Below, in pieces: positions 1-8,066 of a stretch of 20,788 nt of DNA. The stretch is from Deltaproteobacteria bacterium (GTDB lineage Bacteria > Desulfobacterota_B > Binatia > UBA9968). The DNA is taken from NCBI GenBank assembly GCA_005879255.1, contig VBKY01000158.1:1-20788 (forward strand), read 5' to 3'. Below the pieces are notes generated by a model. The model was given only the letters and a program-made list of their open reading frames with translations. It was not told the origin of the DNA and ran no database searches. Position numbers and translations under genes: made by a program. The stretch's first letter is position 1. Every line of letters begins with the position of its first letter.

Positions 1-1620
1 GTACTCTTTCCCTGCTAACTTTTCCGGCGGAAAAATACTCATGATGCCGCGGTCGTCGAAATCGGGGCCGTAGTTCCAGTACGGCAACCGGCTCGGCGTC
101 GCGGGAAGGTTGACGCCCGGGATTTTCGGAAAGCGTGCAAGTGCTTCTTCAGGCGACACCAGCGTTTTTTCCGACCGTCTCGGAACGCGGCTCGGCGGCG
201 GAGCTTCACCAGTCGTCGCCCAACGATCCATAAGAACAAAACACGCGCGCAAAAACGGCTGCGGCGAAATGTTGTTCGGCGGCAGTTGGCCGATCCAGCG
301 TGGGTTGTCGGCAGCAATTGCCGCATGGGGCGCGCCGGCGAGCGCGTACATGTGCACGTTGGCGGGAATCTCGACATCACTGCCGTCACGCGGGTCGGTG
401 TGTGTCATCGAGCCGTGGCGCTCCCAGTATTCGCCGGCCGTGTGGCTGTGCACGATCAACGGATCGGTGTCGGGGCGCTTGAGCACGCTGTCGACTTTTC
501 CGGTGAACGGATCGGGTATGGGTGTGAAATTGAACGGGTAGCGCTCCGACGGCCACGAGTGTTCTTCATGTTGGCGCGGGTAGCGCCCGATCTGCGCGAA
601 GCGCATATTGAAATAAAGCCGGCCAATACCGGTGTGCGTGAGCACTGCGTCGAAAACCTTGCGGCCTTCCGCATCGCGGTTCCAACCTTCGTAGATGTAC
701 TCGCGTACGACGCGGCCAGCAAGAGACGCGCCGTAGCCGTAGGCCTTATCGACGGCTCCCGCGAGTGGATTGGCGACGCCACCGGCGTCTGATTTGCCGT
801 AACGCAGGAACGCGACAAGGTCGCGCAAACCGAGAAATCCAAGACCCATCACGCGGGAGCCTTCGGTTTCGTAAATCAGTTCATAAATCCAACCCGTCCT
901 AAAGCCGCCCTTGATATAAAGATCGGTGTTGGACGGGGTAAGCTCCACCTTGCCGTCTGATTCCTTTGCCTTGGCTAATTCCCACTCGTCGTCGGGCACG
1001 GCCACTCGCGGGTCGGCTTCTTTCTCACGCCGGGTCAGCGTCGCCGTGGCGCGGCTGAGCACGGGATAGCATTGGATGTTGGCGTTGCCGCTGACGGGCA
1101 TCGAGAGCACGCCGGGTTTATCGGAAATGAATTCCTGCCGCACTTTGCCGCGCAACGGCCGGCCGTTCTCGCGCGCCTCCGGCAGGAAGGCGACGACGTT
1201 GCTGCCGTTGTAAACCAGATCACCCTGCCAGCCGGCACTCACAACCGTGTAACCGCGCCGATTGAGAAAACCGTTGCCGGCATAGCTCTGCTTGGAAAGA
1301 TCCGGGCCGCCGCCGTCGTTCAACCGTGTAAACGCCCCGCGGCCGCCGCGATTGGAAAAATCGAAAAGGAGACGGCGGTTGCCGCGGCTCAAGTCTGCGG
1401 GCTTGACGATGTCGAGAATAGTTTTGAACTCGACCAGTCCTTCGGGGTTTCGCGGTGCCAGATTTAAATCAACGATGAACGGAAGATCTTTTTCGTTGGG
1501 ATCGATGGCAAAAGACGCCGTGCCCAGAAGACGCTCGTAGGGACCGGTGTTGCCGAAAGAAACGCCGCCTGCGAAAGGCGTCTTGCTAGCAAACTCGATG
1601 TGAATTTGATTGCGTGACAT
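1..1620 (-). CDS. Alpha/beta-hydrolase domain protein (Abhydrolase_10 type), 3' end outside window
   Basis: The minus strand is open for 540 codons from the ATG at 1620 to the left edge with no stop, so the C-terminus is missing. I translated it by hand. It resembles the Abhydrolase_10 family (PF20091), large putative esterases found in catabolic regions: the segment RVVREYIYEGWNRDAEGRKV (about residues 303-322) followed by a T-H-T-G and F-N-M-R-F-A-Q stretch is typical. The likely nucleophile is Ser299 in YGASLAGR, and His432 in AGAPHAA is a candidate catalytic His. No signal peptide is visible, so it is probably cytoplasmic. The start is supported by AAGGAGA just upstream (1628-1634, minus strand). 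It diverges from the cupin gene at 1812. The substrate is unknown; family assignment is from remembered motifs, the reading frame is certain. Confidence 0.8.
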   Translation of the reverse strand, partial: MSRNQIHIEFASKTPFAGGVSFGNTGPYERLLGTASFAIDPNEKDLPFIVDLNLAPRNPEGLVEFKTILDIVKPADLSRGNRRLLFDFSNRGGRGAFTRLNDGGGPDLSKQSYAGNGFLNRRGYTVVSAGWQGDLVYNGSNVVAFLPEARENGRPLRGKVRQEFISDKPGVLSMPVSGNANIQCYPVLSRATATLTRREKEADPRVAVPDDEWELAKAKESDGKVELTPSNTDLYIKGGFRTGWIYELIYETEGSRVMGLGFLGLRDLVAFLRYGKSDAGGVANPLAGAVDKAYGYGASLAGRVVREYIYEGWNRDAEGRKVFDAVLTHTGIGRLYFNMRFAQIGRYPRQHEEHSWPSERYPFNFTPIPDPFTGKVDSVLKRPDTDPLIVHSHTAGEYWERHGSMTHTDPRDGSDVEIPANVHMYALAGAPHAAIAADNPRWIGQLPPNNISPQPFLRACFVLMDRWATTGEAPPPSRVPRRSEKTLVSPEEALARFPKIPGVNLPATPSRLPYWNYGPDFDDRGIMSIFPPEKLAGKEY

Positions 1621-1743
1621 GACTTTTCTCCTTTTTCATTATGAGGAGCAAGCTCCAGCATGATCTCAACAAACGCTTACCCTTAGTCGCGGACGCTAGC
1701 AAAGTACGTCAGGACGGTCAACGAGATGTGGATTCGTCTGAAT

Positions 1744-1771
1744 TTGACATCAAGGCCGCATAGTGAATAAG
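1744..1771 (+). promoter_or_regulatory. Candidate sigma70-type promoter for the cupin-eutA unit
   Basis: A perfect TTGACA (1744-1749) is followed after 16 nt by AATAAG (1766-1771), 4 of 6 matches to TATAAT, about 40 nt before the cupin start codon. It lies in the 191-nt gap between two divergent genes, where a promoter is required. The -10 box is weak, so this is a candidate only. Confidence 0.35.
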
Positions 1772-1811
1772 AGTGAAACAATCGCAACCTTAATAAGCTC
1801 GGAGGACCACC

Positions 1812-2999
1812 ATGAGCGAGTCAAACAATTTAGATCCGGAAAAGCAGCCGGCTGTCGTACGTGTCGATATGTATCAAGAGTGGCGCAAGCGTGAGGGCCC
1901 GCCGCTGGTCGGCGGTGTCTACATCAAAGACATGAAGGCGGTTGAAGTTGGATTGTGGCCACGCAAGGGCGACGGCGTCAAAGGCGCCCTCTCTTATTTG
2001 GATGGAGACGATGAAGGCGACGAGCATATCGTCGAGTTGCCACCCGGGGGCTCCACGGCGCCTCTGCGACATCTCTACACCGAGGCGATCTACGTTGTCT
2101 CCGGTCGCGGATCGACCTCGGTCTGGCGCGACCCGGGAGCAAAGCAAACTTTCGAGTGGGGACCCGGCAGTTACTTCGTACTGCCAACCAACGCTTGGCA
2201 TCAATTCTTCAACGCCAGCCTATCGCGCCCGACGCGGTGGTTTTCAGTAACCGATCTGCCGCACCTCTTGCGGCAATGGGCCAGCGAAGATTTTATCTTC
2301 AACAACCCCTACGATTTCACCGAACGTTACGCCGGCGGGGCTGAGTACTTCACTGCCGAAGCCAAGCTCTACAAGGGGCGGGTGTGGGAAACTAATTTCA
2401 TTCCCGACATCAAGAAACTGCCGCTCTACGAATGGAAGAGCCGCGGTGGCGGCGGCACCAACGCATTTATGGTGATGGGCGCCGGCATGATGGAGTCGCA
2501 TGTGTCGCGCTTCGAATCGGGCCACTACAAGAAAGGCCACCGCCACGGCCCCGGCGCTCATCTCTATATCACGGAGGGTGAAGGTTACGTGCTGACGCAG
2601 CGGGGCAACGAGCCGCGCATCCGCTGCGACTGGCAAGAGGGCAGTCTTTATTTATCGGGCGCCGGCGAGGGACTTTGGCTGCATCAACACTTTAATGTCG
2701 GTTCTACCCCTGCCACCTACTTAGTGATGAACCAAGGCATCTCACGTAAGCATGCCGCCAACCGCTGGGAGGCAAGTCGCTCAACCGTGTTACGCCAGGG
2801 TGAAGTAAGCGGCAAAAAGGGCGGGTATCAGGTCGAGTACGAGGACGAGGACCCGGAAATCCACCAAATCTTCGAGGCAGAGCTCGAGCAGCGAGGAATC
2901 ACCTGCAAGATGAAAAAAATGGTGCCCTGGTGCACCGGCGAGGCGGGAGCGGAAAGCGCCAAGGCCCTTTTTCTCGATGAGCACGGGGTCGTCGCATAG
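1812..2999 (+). CDS. Two-domain cupin protein
   Basis: A 395-residue cytoplasmic protein with two cupin beta-barrels, the architecture of gentisate-1,2-dioxygenase-like and other bicupin metalloenzymes. Barrel 1 (about 65-150): the first motif keeps His87 and Glu91 but has Leu85 where the first His of HxH is expected; the second motif GSYFVLPTNAWHQFFN gives His130. Barrel 2 (about 215-310): HRH at 243-245, with His250 roughly where the usual Glu would be, and His291/His293 in the second motif. So barrel 2 looks like an all-His metal site and barrel 1 is partly degraded. The start has a strong GGAGG (1801-1805) 6 nt upstream. eutA follows 62 nt later on the same strand, so the two are probably co-transcribed. 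The reaction is unknown; a dioxygenase or isomerase role is inference. Confidence 0.85.
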   Translation: MSESNNLDPEKQPAVVRVDMYQEWRKREGPPLVGGVYIKDMKAVEVGLWPRKGDGVKGALSYLDGDDEGDEHIVELPPGGSTAPLRHLYTEAIYVVSGRGSTSVWRDPGAKQTFEWGPGSYFVLPTNAWHQFFNASLSRPTRWFSVTDLPHLLRQWASEDFIFNNPYDFTERYAGGAEYFTAEAKLYKGRVWETNFIPDIKKLPLYEWKSRGGGGTNAFMVMGAGMMESHVSRFESGHYKKGHRHGPGAHLYITEGEGYVLTQRGNEPRIRCDWQEGSLYLSGAGEGLWLHQHFNVGSTPATYLVMNQGISRKHAANRWEASRSTVLRQGEVSGKKGGYQVEYEDEDPEIHQIFEAELEQRGITCKMKKMVPWCTGEAGAESAKALFLDEHGVVA

Positions 3000-3061
3000 G
3001 CCGTGGGCAATCGGCCGGTTACCTATAGATAGAGTCGCCGAACCTGAATATAAGCAAGTCC

Positions 3062-4573
3062 ATGCACGATCTTCCACACGATCACGAGCACGACGAGCAC
3101 GCCTTCGACGACGAGGAAGAACATCCGCTCTGGAAGCTGGATACGATTACCCTCACGAGCGTCGGAATCGATGTGGGGACCGCGACCTCGCAGATTATTT
3201 TCTCGCAATTGGTCCTGCGCCGACTCGGCAGGGAATTGTCCAGCCGCTTCGTCGTTACGGAACGCGACACGCTTTACTTGTCACCGGTCCACTTGACACC
3301 CTATAGCGCGGGACGAGAACGAGTAGACGATCAAGCGCTCGGTCGTCTCGTCGATGCCGCATACGAGGAGGCCGGCCTCAGCCCGCGGGACATTGACACC
3401 GGGGCGATCATCCTTACGGGTGAAGCGATCCGGCGCGACAATGCGCGCGCCATCGCGGACCTGTTCGCCTCACAGCGAGGTAACTTCGTCTGCGCGACGG
3501 CGGGCCATAACTTCGAAGCGCTGCTTGCCGCCCATGGCTCGGGCGCGGTCGCGCATTCTGCCGAAAAGCAATGCCGCGTACTGAATGTGGACATTGGCGG
3601 CGGCACTACCAAGCTGGCCGTGGCTGAGCGCGGGCGTGTGCTGAGCACTGCGGCGTTCCATGTCGGCGGGCGATTGCTTGCTACGGACGGTGCGGGCGCG
3701 ATTACCGTCCTGGAGCCCGGAGGCCAATCACTGGCGCGGCAGGTTGGCTTCGAATGGCAGGTCGGAAGCCGGGTAACGAAGGCGGAGATGGAGCGCTTGG
3801 CCAACCACATGGCGCAAGCAGTTCTTAGCCTTGCCAGGGACGAAAAGCCAAAGTCCGAGTTTGAGCGTCTCTGGCTTACGCCGCCAATCAGCGGCCTGAA
3901 GAATTACGATGCGGTTATTTTTTCCGGCGGCGTCAGCGAATATGTTTATGGCAAGGAATCAAAATCATTTGGCGACTTGGGTGCGCCACTGGGGCACGCA
4001 CTCCAACATCATTCGAATAACGGCGCACTTCCCTGGCCGCTCGCGCCCGCGCGCGAACGCATCCGCGCCACGGTCATGGGCGCGGCGCAACACACGGTGC
4101 AGGTAAGCGGTAATACGATCCACCGGACCGACGAAAGTTTGCTGCCGCAAAAAAACCTGCAGGTTCTGCGGCCGGAAGTCGATTTGAGTGGCGCGATCGT
4201 CAGCGCAACAATCGCTGAGGCGCTCCAGAAACATTTTCACGCCTTCGATTTGGTGGAAGGGCAAGCTGAAGTCGCTCTGGTATTCCGCTGGAACGGTCCC
4301 CCGACGGCGACTCGTATCGCCGCTTTTTGCCGCGGCCTGATCGAAGGTTTGCCGGAGACTTTGAAAAACGGCCGGCCGATCTACCTCGTCTTCGACCACG
4401 ACTTGGCGGGATTGGTCGGTACGATTCTTCGAGATGATTTCGCGATCGACAACGCTCTGCTATGTTTGGACGGCGTCACGCTGAGCGACTTCGACTTCAT
4501 CGATCTGGGAAAAACCCTGGAGCCATCCGGTACGGTGCCCGTAACCATCAAGTCATTGGTCTTTCACCTTTAG
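3062..4573 (+). CDS. eutA: Ethanolamine ammonia-lyase reactivating factor EutA
   Basis: EutA is an actin/Hsp70-fold ATPase that exchanges damaged cobalamin for fresh adenosylcobalamin in ethanolamine ammonia-lyase (EutBC). The 503-residue protein shows the first phosphate loop GIDVGTATSQ (35-44), an IILTGEAIRRDNAR segment (117-130), the second phosphate loop NVDIGGGTTK (175-184), a VGGRLL segment, FSGGVSEY as the adenosine motif, and the family C-terminus GTVPVTIKSLVF. These match my memory of E. coli EutA (467 aa) closely. It has about 30 extra N-terminal residues, rich in His, Asp and Glu. The ribosome binding site at 3062 is poor (AGCAAG); no better in-frame ATG is apparent, and the next conserved block starts near residue 33. 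No eutB, eutC or microcompartment gene lies in the window; the partner lyase must be elsewhere. Confidence 0.93.
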   Translation: MHDLPHDHEHDEHAFDDEEEHPLWKLDTITLTSVGIDVGTATSQIIFSQLVLRRLGRELSSRFVVTERDTLYLSPVHLTPYSAGRERVDDQALGRLVDAAYEEAGLSPRDIDTGAIILTGEAIRRDNARAIADLFASQRGNFVCATAGHNFEALLAAHGSGAVAHSAEKQCRVLNVDIGGGTTKLAVAERGRVLSTAAFHVGGRLLATDGAGAITVLEPGGQSLARQVGFEWQVGSRVTKAEMERLANHMAQAVLSLARDEKPKSEFERLWLTPPISGLKNYDAVIFSGGVSEYVYGKESKSFGDLGAPLGHALQHHSNNGALPWPLAPARERIRATVMGAAQHTVQVSGNTIHRTDESLLPQKNLQVLRPEVDLSGAIVSATIAEALQKHFHAFDLVEGQAEVALVFRWNGPPTATRIAAFCRGLIEGLPETLKNGRPIYLVFDHDLAGLVGTILRDDFAIDNALLCLDGVTLSDFDFIDLGKTLEPSGTVPVTIKSLVFHL

Positions 4574-4588
4574 CGCCGTTATCGAATC

Positions 4589-4609
4589 AAAATTCGAAAT
4601 TCGAATTTT
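4589..4609. repeat. AT-rich perfect inverted repeat
   Basis: Arms AAAATTCGAA (4589-4598) and TTCGAATTTT (4600-4609) flank a single A. It sits 16 nt after the eutA stop in a spacer between convergent genes, so it could help end transcription, but no T-run follows a GC-rich stem. Confidence 0.7.
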
Positions 4610-4731
4610 GAAATCCGAAACAAACCAGCAGACAAATAAACCTAAAGCCGAGAAATTCCAAAACCCAGAATCTGCCCCGAGGTTGTTTGGAACATTGTGT
4701 TTCTTGATCATTTGAATTTGTTTCGGATTTC
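4610..4731. repeat. 15-bp inverted repeat spanning the convergent spacer
   Basis: GAAATCCGAAACAAA (4610-4624) and its exact complement TTTGTTTCGGATTTC (4717-4731) are separated by 92 nt. The arms belong to the same TTCGAA-like wording as the adjacent small palindrome. The segment between the arms contains no gene that I can recognise. Confidence 0.65.
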
Positions 4732-4740
4732 GAGCCGTAA

Positions 4741-4760
4741 GGGCGACCGGCCGGTCGCCC
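4741..4760. repeat. 20-bp perfect GC-rich palindrome, REP-like
   Basis: GGGCGACCGGCCGGTCGCCC is its own reverse complement. Flanking GTA (4737-4739) and TAC (4762-4764) extend the symmetry to 28 nt with one A/C mismatch pair. It lies between the converging ends of eutA and the flavoprotein gene. Palindromes of this GTAGGGGCGAC... type are, as I recall, dispersed in many environmental genomes. Lack of a T-run on either strand argues against a classical intrinsic terminator, though it may still block read-through. Confidence 0.7.
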
Positions 4761-4795
4761 CTACAATTCATGTCGCAAAACACCAACGAGCAAGT

Positions 4796-6541
4796 CTATT
4801 CGTGGCGCTTTTCCGCTGCTGCATTTATACCGGAAATATATCCCTGCGTCGCACAGCGGCCCATGCCATGTTGGTTGAAACCTCCGGCTGACTCACCCGC
4901 GCAATAGAGACCAGGGATCACCTGGCCGTTCATGTCGATGACCTGGCACTTCGCGTTGATTCTGAGACCGGCCCGCGTGTCGTGAACTACCGGTGTCGCC
5001 CAAGCGGCATAAAATGGCGGCGTCTGAATTTTGTACTTTGGCATTGGCTTGCCAAAATCCGCGTCTGCACCCGCGTCGACGAAAGAGTTGTATCGTTCGA
5101 CCGTCGCCTGCAAAGTTGCGCTCTTCATCGGCTTCGCCTGATATTCGTTATCGATTGCCGCGGCTAGTTCCGTAACCGTATTCGCGGTGAAGAAGTAGCC
5201 GTCCGGATCGACGTGCGGCGGCACAACCTTCCAGCCTTCACGCTGCACCGCCTCCGCGTCAAATATGGCCCACACCGGTCCGGCGCAATAGTCGGGTGGT
5301 TCTGAGTACTCGTTCATCGCGAGCGCCGCGTGAGTGAAATTGTATTTGGTTGGATTGTACTTGACGTTCTCGGCATTGTGGTAATCGTTCGGTGTGTACG
5401 GCGAGATCTGGCCGCCGTGACTGCCATGCGGAACATCGCCCTTGGTCTCGTCGTAAAATCGCTTGCCGACTTGGTTGACGAGAATTAGATCCTGCCAGTC
5501 CTTCACGTTGAACCCCGTCGCGCGCACCAGTGGAAACAAAGGGCTCTCCAGCTTCCATGCGACGTAATTGTATTTTGTGCCCAAGGCGCGTTGGGTACGC
5601 ATAGTCGCGCCGTTCTCCAGTGTTTGATTGGCCAATCCCCAGAGCGAGGCGCCGACGGCCATCGCAGCGAGCTCGCCGCTGGCGTCTTGATAGCTGTACG
5701 GTTCGCCACCGACCTGCAGCATGGCGGTCAACCTTGGGTCGAACATGCGGCGAAAGTTTTCGTTGCTGGTACTGCCTCCGGTCGCAATAATGACGGCTTT
5801 AACCGCACGCACATGCATCGTTGGTTCGCTGCTTGCGATGTTGCCGTCCGAGCGAAAACTCTTTAACGGGGTCTTTGAGCCAGGCATCACTCTAGGCGTG
5901 TACTCCAGGGTAATGCCGATCACACGCCCCATCTTTCCTTCTGCGGACGGCTCGCGAACTATTCTGGTCATTTTATAGTTGAGCAGAAATCGAACCCCCT
6001 TGGCGCGCGCGCTTGCTTCAAGCGGCCTGATCACGCTCGTGCCGTTGGCGGCGTTGGGACTTTCCAACCCTGCGGCCTTGGTCCAGATGGCGTGATTTTC
6101 TCGCGGCGCGGAGTTGCCTGTCGTGGAGGCGCCGTGATTGTCCGGCGGCACATCCTTAAACTCGACGCCGTTGGCGAGCAAAAATTCATAAGTGAGCGCA
6201 CAATGATCGGCAAAAGCCCGCATCACCGCGCGGTCGTTGTAGCGGAAATCCGGTGATCCGTTGGGCTGGACAATCGACCAGTCGGTGAGATCGGAAAACA
6301 CTGTGTCCGGCGAATCAGCGATACCATATTTTTTCTGTGCGCTCGTACCGCCTCCCAGAGCCATATGGCCACCGCTTATGATTGCGTGCCCGCCGACGTC
6401 GTAGTTCGTCTCGACGACGATGACCGTGGCTCCGCCTTCGACCGCCTTGATCGCTGCAGGAAGCCCCGCCGCCCCCGATCCAACAATTATGATGTCTGCT
6501 TCCAGATCCCAATTGTCATTCTTTCTTGTCGTTGGTTCCAT
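4796..6541 (-). CDS. FAD-dependent oxidoreductase, fumarate reductase/succinate dehydrogenase flavoprotein type
   Basis: A 581-residue single-chain flavoprotein of the FAD_binding_2 family (PF00890), which includes fumarate and urocanate reductases and ketosteroid dehydrogenases. The N-terminus has the Rossmann motif VGSGAAG (20-26), Glu44 ending the second strand, then GGHAIISGGHMALGGGT. Near the C-terminus, VVHDTRAGL and the stretch ending HGMGRCATQG carry a His and an Arg placed like the catalytic pair of soluble fumarate reductases, followed by GLYCAGESAGG. I chose the ATG at 6541 because AAGGA (6549-6553) lies 7 nt upstream; the frame stays open to an ATG at 6700, but those 53 residues are not conserved-looking and cover a hairpin. 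No Tat or Sec signal is seen, so it is probably cytoplasmic. It diverges from the VOC gene. The substrate is not identifiable. Confidence 0.85.
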   Translation of the reverse strand: MEPTTRKNDNWDLEADIIIVGSGAAGLPAAIKAVEGGATVIVVETNYDVGGHAIISGGHMALGGGTSAQKKYGIADSPDTVFSDLTDWSIVQPNGSPDFRYNDRAVMRAFADHCALTYEFLLANGVEFKDVPPDNHGASTTGNSAPRENHAIWTKAAGLESPNAANGTSVIRPLEASARAKGVRFLLNYKMTRIVREPSAEGKMGRVIGITLEYTPRVMPGSKTPLKSFRSDGNIASSEPTMHVRAVKAVIIATGGSTSNENFRRMFDPRLTAMLQVGGEPYSYQDASGELAAMAVGASLWGLANQTLENGATMRTQRALGTKYNYVAWKLESPLFPLVRATGFNVKDWQDLILVNQVGKRFYDETKGDVPHGSHGGQISPYTPNDYHNAENVKYNPTKYNFTHAALAMNEYSEPPDYCAGPVWAIFDAEAVQREGWKVVPPHVDPDGYFFTANTVTELAAAIDNEYQAKPMKSATLQATVERYNSFVDAGADADFGKPMPKYKIQTPPFYAAWATPVVHDTRAGLRINAKCQVIDMNGQVIPGLYCAGESAGGFNQHGMGRCATQGYISGINAAAEKRHE

Positions 6542-6606
6542 CGTTTCGTCCTTCATCCAAAGTTCAGAATCGCTTACAACCGTGAAAGTCAAAATACAAC
6601 ACTCGC

Positions 6607-6624
6607 ACGAATCTTGTGATTCGT
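6607..6624. promoter_or_regulatory. Hairpin or operator candidate in divergent promoter region
   Basis: ACGAATC (6607-6613) and GATTCGT (6618-6624) form perfect 7-bp arms around TTGT. The 249-nt spacer 6542-6790 between the flavoprotein and VOC genes holds nothing else I recognise. A dyad here could bind a regulator controlling both divergent genes, or be a 5'-leader hairpin of the flavoprotein mRNA. No clear promoter boxes were found beside it. Confidence 0.35.
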
Positions 6625-6790
6625 AATTTGGCAGACCCCGCCGTTCTTGCGACCGACGTTTAGCCTGTGATATCGGCATTCTCAGAGTGTTGTCCAACAA
6701 GCGACTAGATAGACGGACTCGAAGGCGGAGACGGAGTGAGTTATTCTGTCCTAGTAAAAGACAAGCTCAGAAATCCGGAGAGAACCCACT

Positions 6791-7987
6791 ATGACGAAAT
6801 CGAACGCAACCAAATACAACGTCGGCGGCGTTACTCTAGACCAGCCGTTTAAAATCCGCCGTCTCGGCCATTTCGGTTTCAATGCGTCAGACCTCGAGGC
6901 GAGCAAGCGCTTTTATTTCGATCTGCTCGGTTTTTTCATCACCGAGCCGGCGGGCGCAGGATTCTTCGGCAGACACGCTGGCGATCATCACTCCTTTGCC
7001 CTGTTCGACAAGAAGAAGTTTAACGAGCGTCAATTTGCCGGTCAAAACGCCAAGCATTTTCGCCCCGAGAACGACATCAACCAGATCACCTGGCAAGTCC
7101 AGAGCATCACCGAGATGGCAGAGGCCAGCAAATACTTTCGGGATTTGGGAGTCGAGATTATGCGCGAGGGTCGCGCGGGCGGCGGAGGTTCCCAATTCCA
7201 TCTTTACGTGTGGGCGCCGGATGAGCAGATTTTTGAACTCTATTATGGCATCGAGCAGATCAGCTGGAATGGCTACGCTCGTCCAGCCCCGATGCGTCAC
7301 GGAACTCCGACTCCCCCCGCGGAGCCTCAGCTTCCCGACTACGAGCTCGTGCGAGCGGATATGGAAAAGGGCATCAATGTTCTTGACGGCCGGCGCTACG
7401 TTAGCTCGTTGCCGCTCAAATACAGCGTCGACGGCTTGTTGCTACCTCAACCTTTCAAGATCACCCGCGTCGGTCCGGTAAATCTTTTCGTCGACGACTA
7501 TGAATCGTCGAAGCGCTGGTATGAGCAGATCGCCGGCTTCACTTTGACGGAAGAAGTTGAATGGCAGAATGAACGGTGCGCGTTTCTGCGCTGTGACAAC
7601 GAGCATCATTCCCTCGCCCTTTTCCCTAAATCTTGGCGCAAGAAATTGGGTCTCAGCGAGACGACATCCAATATGTCATTCGGTCTACAGCTCGCTAATT
7701 ACCGGCAACTGAAAGGTGCTGTGAGTTTCCTGCGCGAGAATGGCGTGCGGGTCGAGACCGATATAATCCCGCCGGAGTTACATCCGGGGATCGACTACGC
7801 CGCCTACGCCTTCGACCCGGACGGCCACTGCCTCGAGCTCTACTACTACATGGAGCAGTTGGGCTGGGACGGCCGACCGCGTCCCAAGGAGTTACGCCGC
7901 AAGGTCGACCCGAACAACTGGCCAGAGACGCTCGATCCGTTGTCGGACACCTACACCGGCGAGCCATTTATCGGCCCGTGGGCCTAA
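6791..7987 (+). CDS. Tandem VOC-fold protein (extradiol dioxygenase/glyoxalase superfamily)
   Basis: A 398-residue protein made of two homologous vicinal-oxygen-chelate units, about 18-165 and 220-365. Each begins PFKI-R-(L/V)-G, has a (D/E)HHS(F/L)ALF strand (66-67 and 272-273) and ends FELYYG or LELYYY followed by EQ and WDG or WNG. Type I extradiol dioxygenases use a His-His-Glu iron site. Here unit 1 has His27 and Glu149 but Gln98 (NQITWQV) where the second His would be; unit 2 has Pro229 in place of the first His and keeps Glu349. So neither unit shows a complete classical triad by my alignment. GGAG (6777-6780) lies 10 nt before the ATG. It leads a plus-strand run with the permease, amidohydrolase and enoyl-CoA hydratase, but 209 nt separate it from the permease. 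Ring cleavage is possible but not proven. Confidence 0.85.
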   Translation: MTKSNATKYNVGGVTLDQPFKIRRLGHFGFNASDLEASKRFYFDLLGFFITEPAGAGFFGRHAGDHHSFALFDKKKFNERQFAGQNAKHFRPENDINQITWQVQSITEMAEASKYFRDLGVEIMREGRAGGGGSQFHLYVWAPDEQIFELYYGIEQISWNGYARPAPMRHGTPTPPAEPQLPDYELVRADMEKGINVLDGRRYVSSLPLKYSVDGLLLPQPFKITRVGPVNLFVDDYESSKRWYEQIAGFTLTEEVEWQNERCAFLRCDNEHHSLALFPKSWRKKLGLSETTSNMSFGLQLANYRQLKGAVSFLRENGVRVETDIIPPELHPGIDYAAYAFDPDGHCLELYYYMEQLGWDGRPRPKELRRKVDPNNWPETLDPLSDTYTGEPFIGPWA

Positions 7988-8066
7988 GACGGTAAGAAGT
8001 GAAGTAGTGAGGCATCCGCGCAACTCCCCCTGATTTTTTACCCCTTACCATTTACTCCTCACGTCT
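7988..8066. repeat. Imperfect purine-rich inverted repeat after VOC gene
   Basis: A GACGGTAAGAAGTGAAGTAG tract (7988-8007) directly after the stop is roughly complementary to the pyrimidine tract ending CTCCTCACGTC (8055-8065). The match is interrupted by several mismatches. The rest of the spacer to 8196 contains a small GACTCGAGTC palindrome (8125-8134) and no recognisable gene. It may act in RNA as a 3' structure; confidence is low because the sequence is low in complexity. Confidence 0.3.

Noticed and set aside
286..792. 168-codon plus-strand frame at the left edge
   Set aside because: Shadow of the Abhydrolase_10 gene, whose minus-strand frame is open over the whole 1620 nt and shows family motifs.
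4741..4760. Classical intrinsic terminator at the GC palindrome
   Set aside because: No U-tract follows the stem on either strand; kept as a REP-like palindrome.
6542..6700. N-terminal extension of the flavoprotein to an ATG at 6700
   Set aside because: The 53 added residues look non-conserved and cover a dyad; ATG 6541 has AAGGA at proper spacing.
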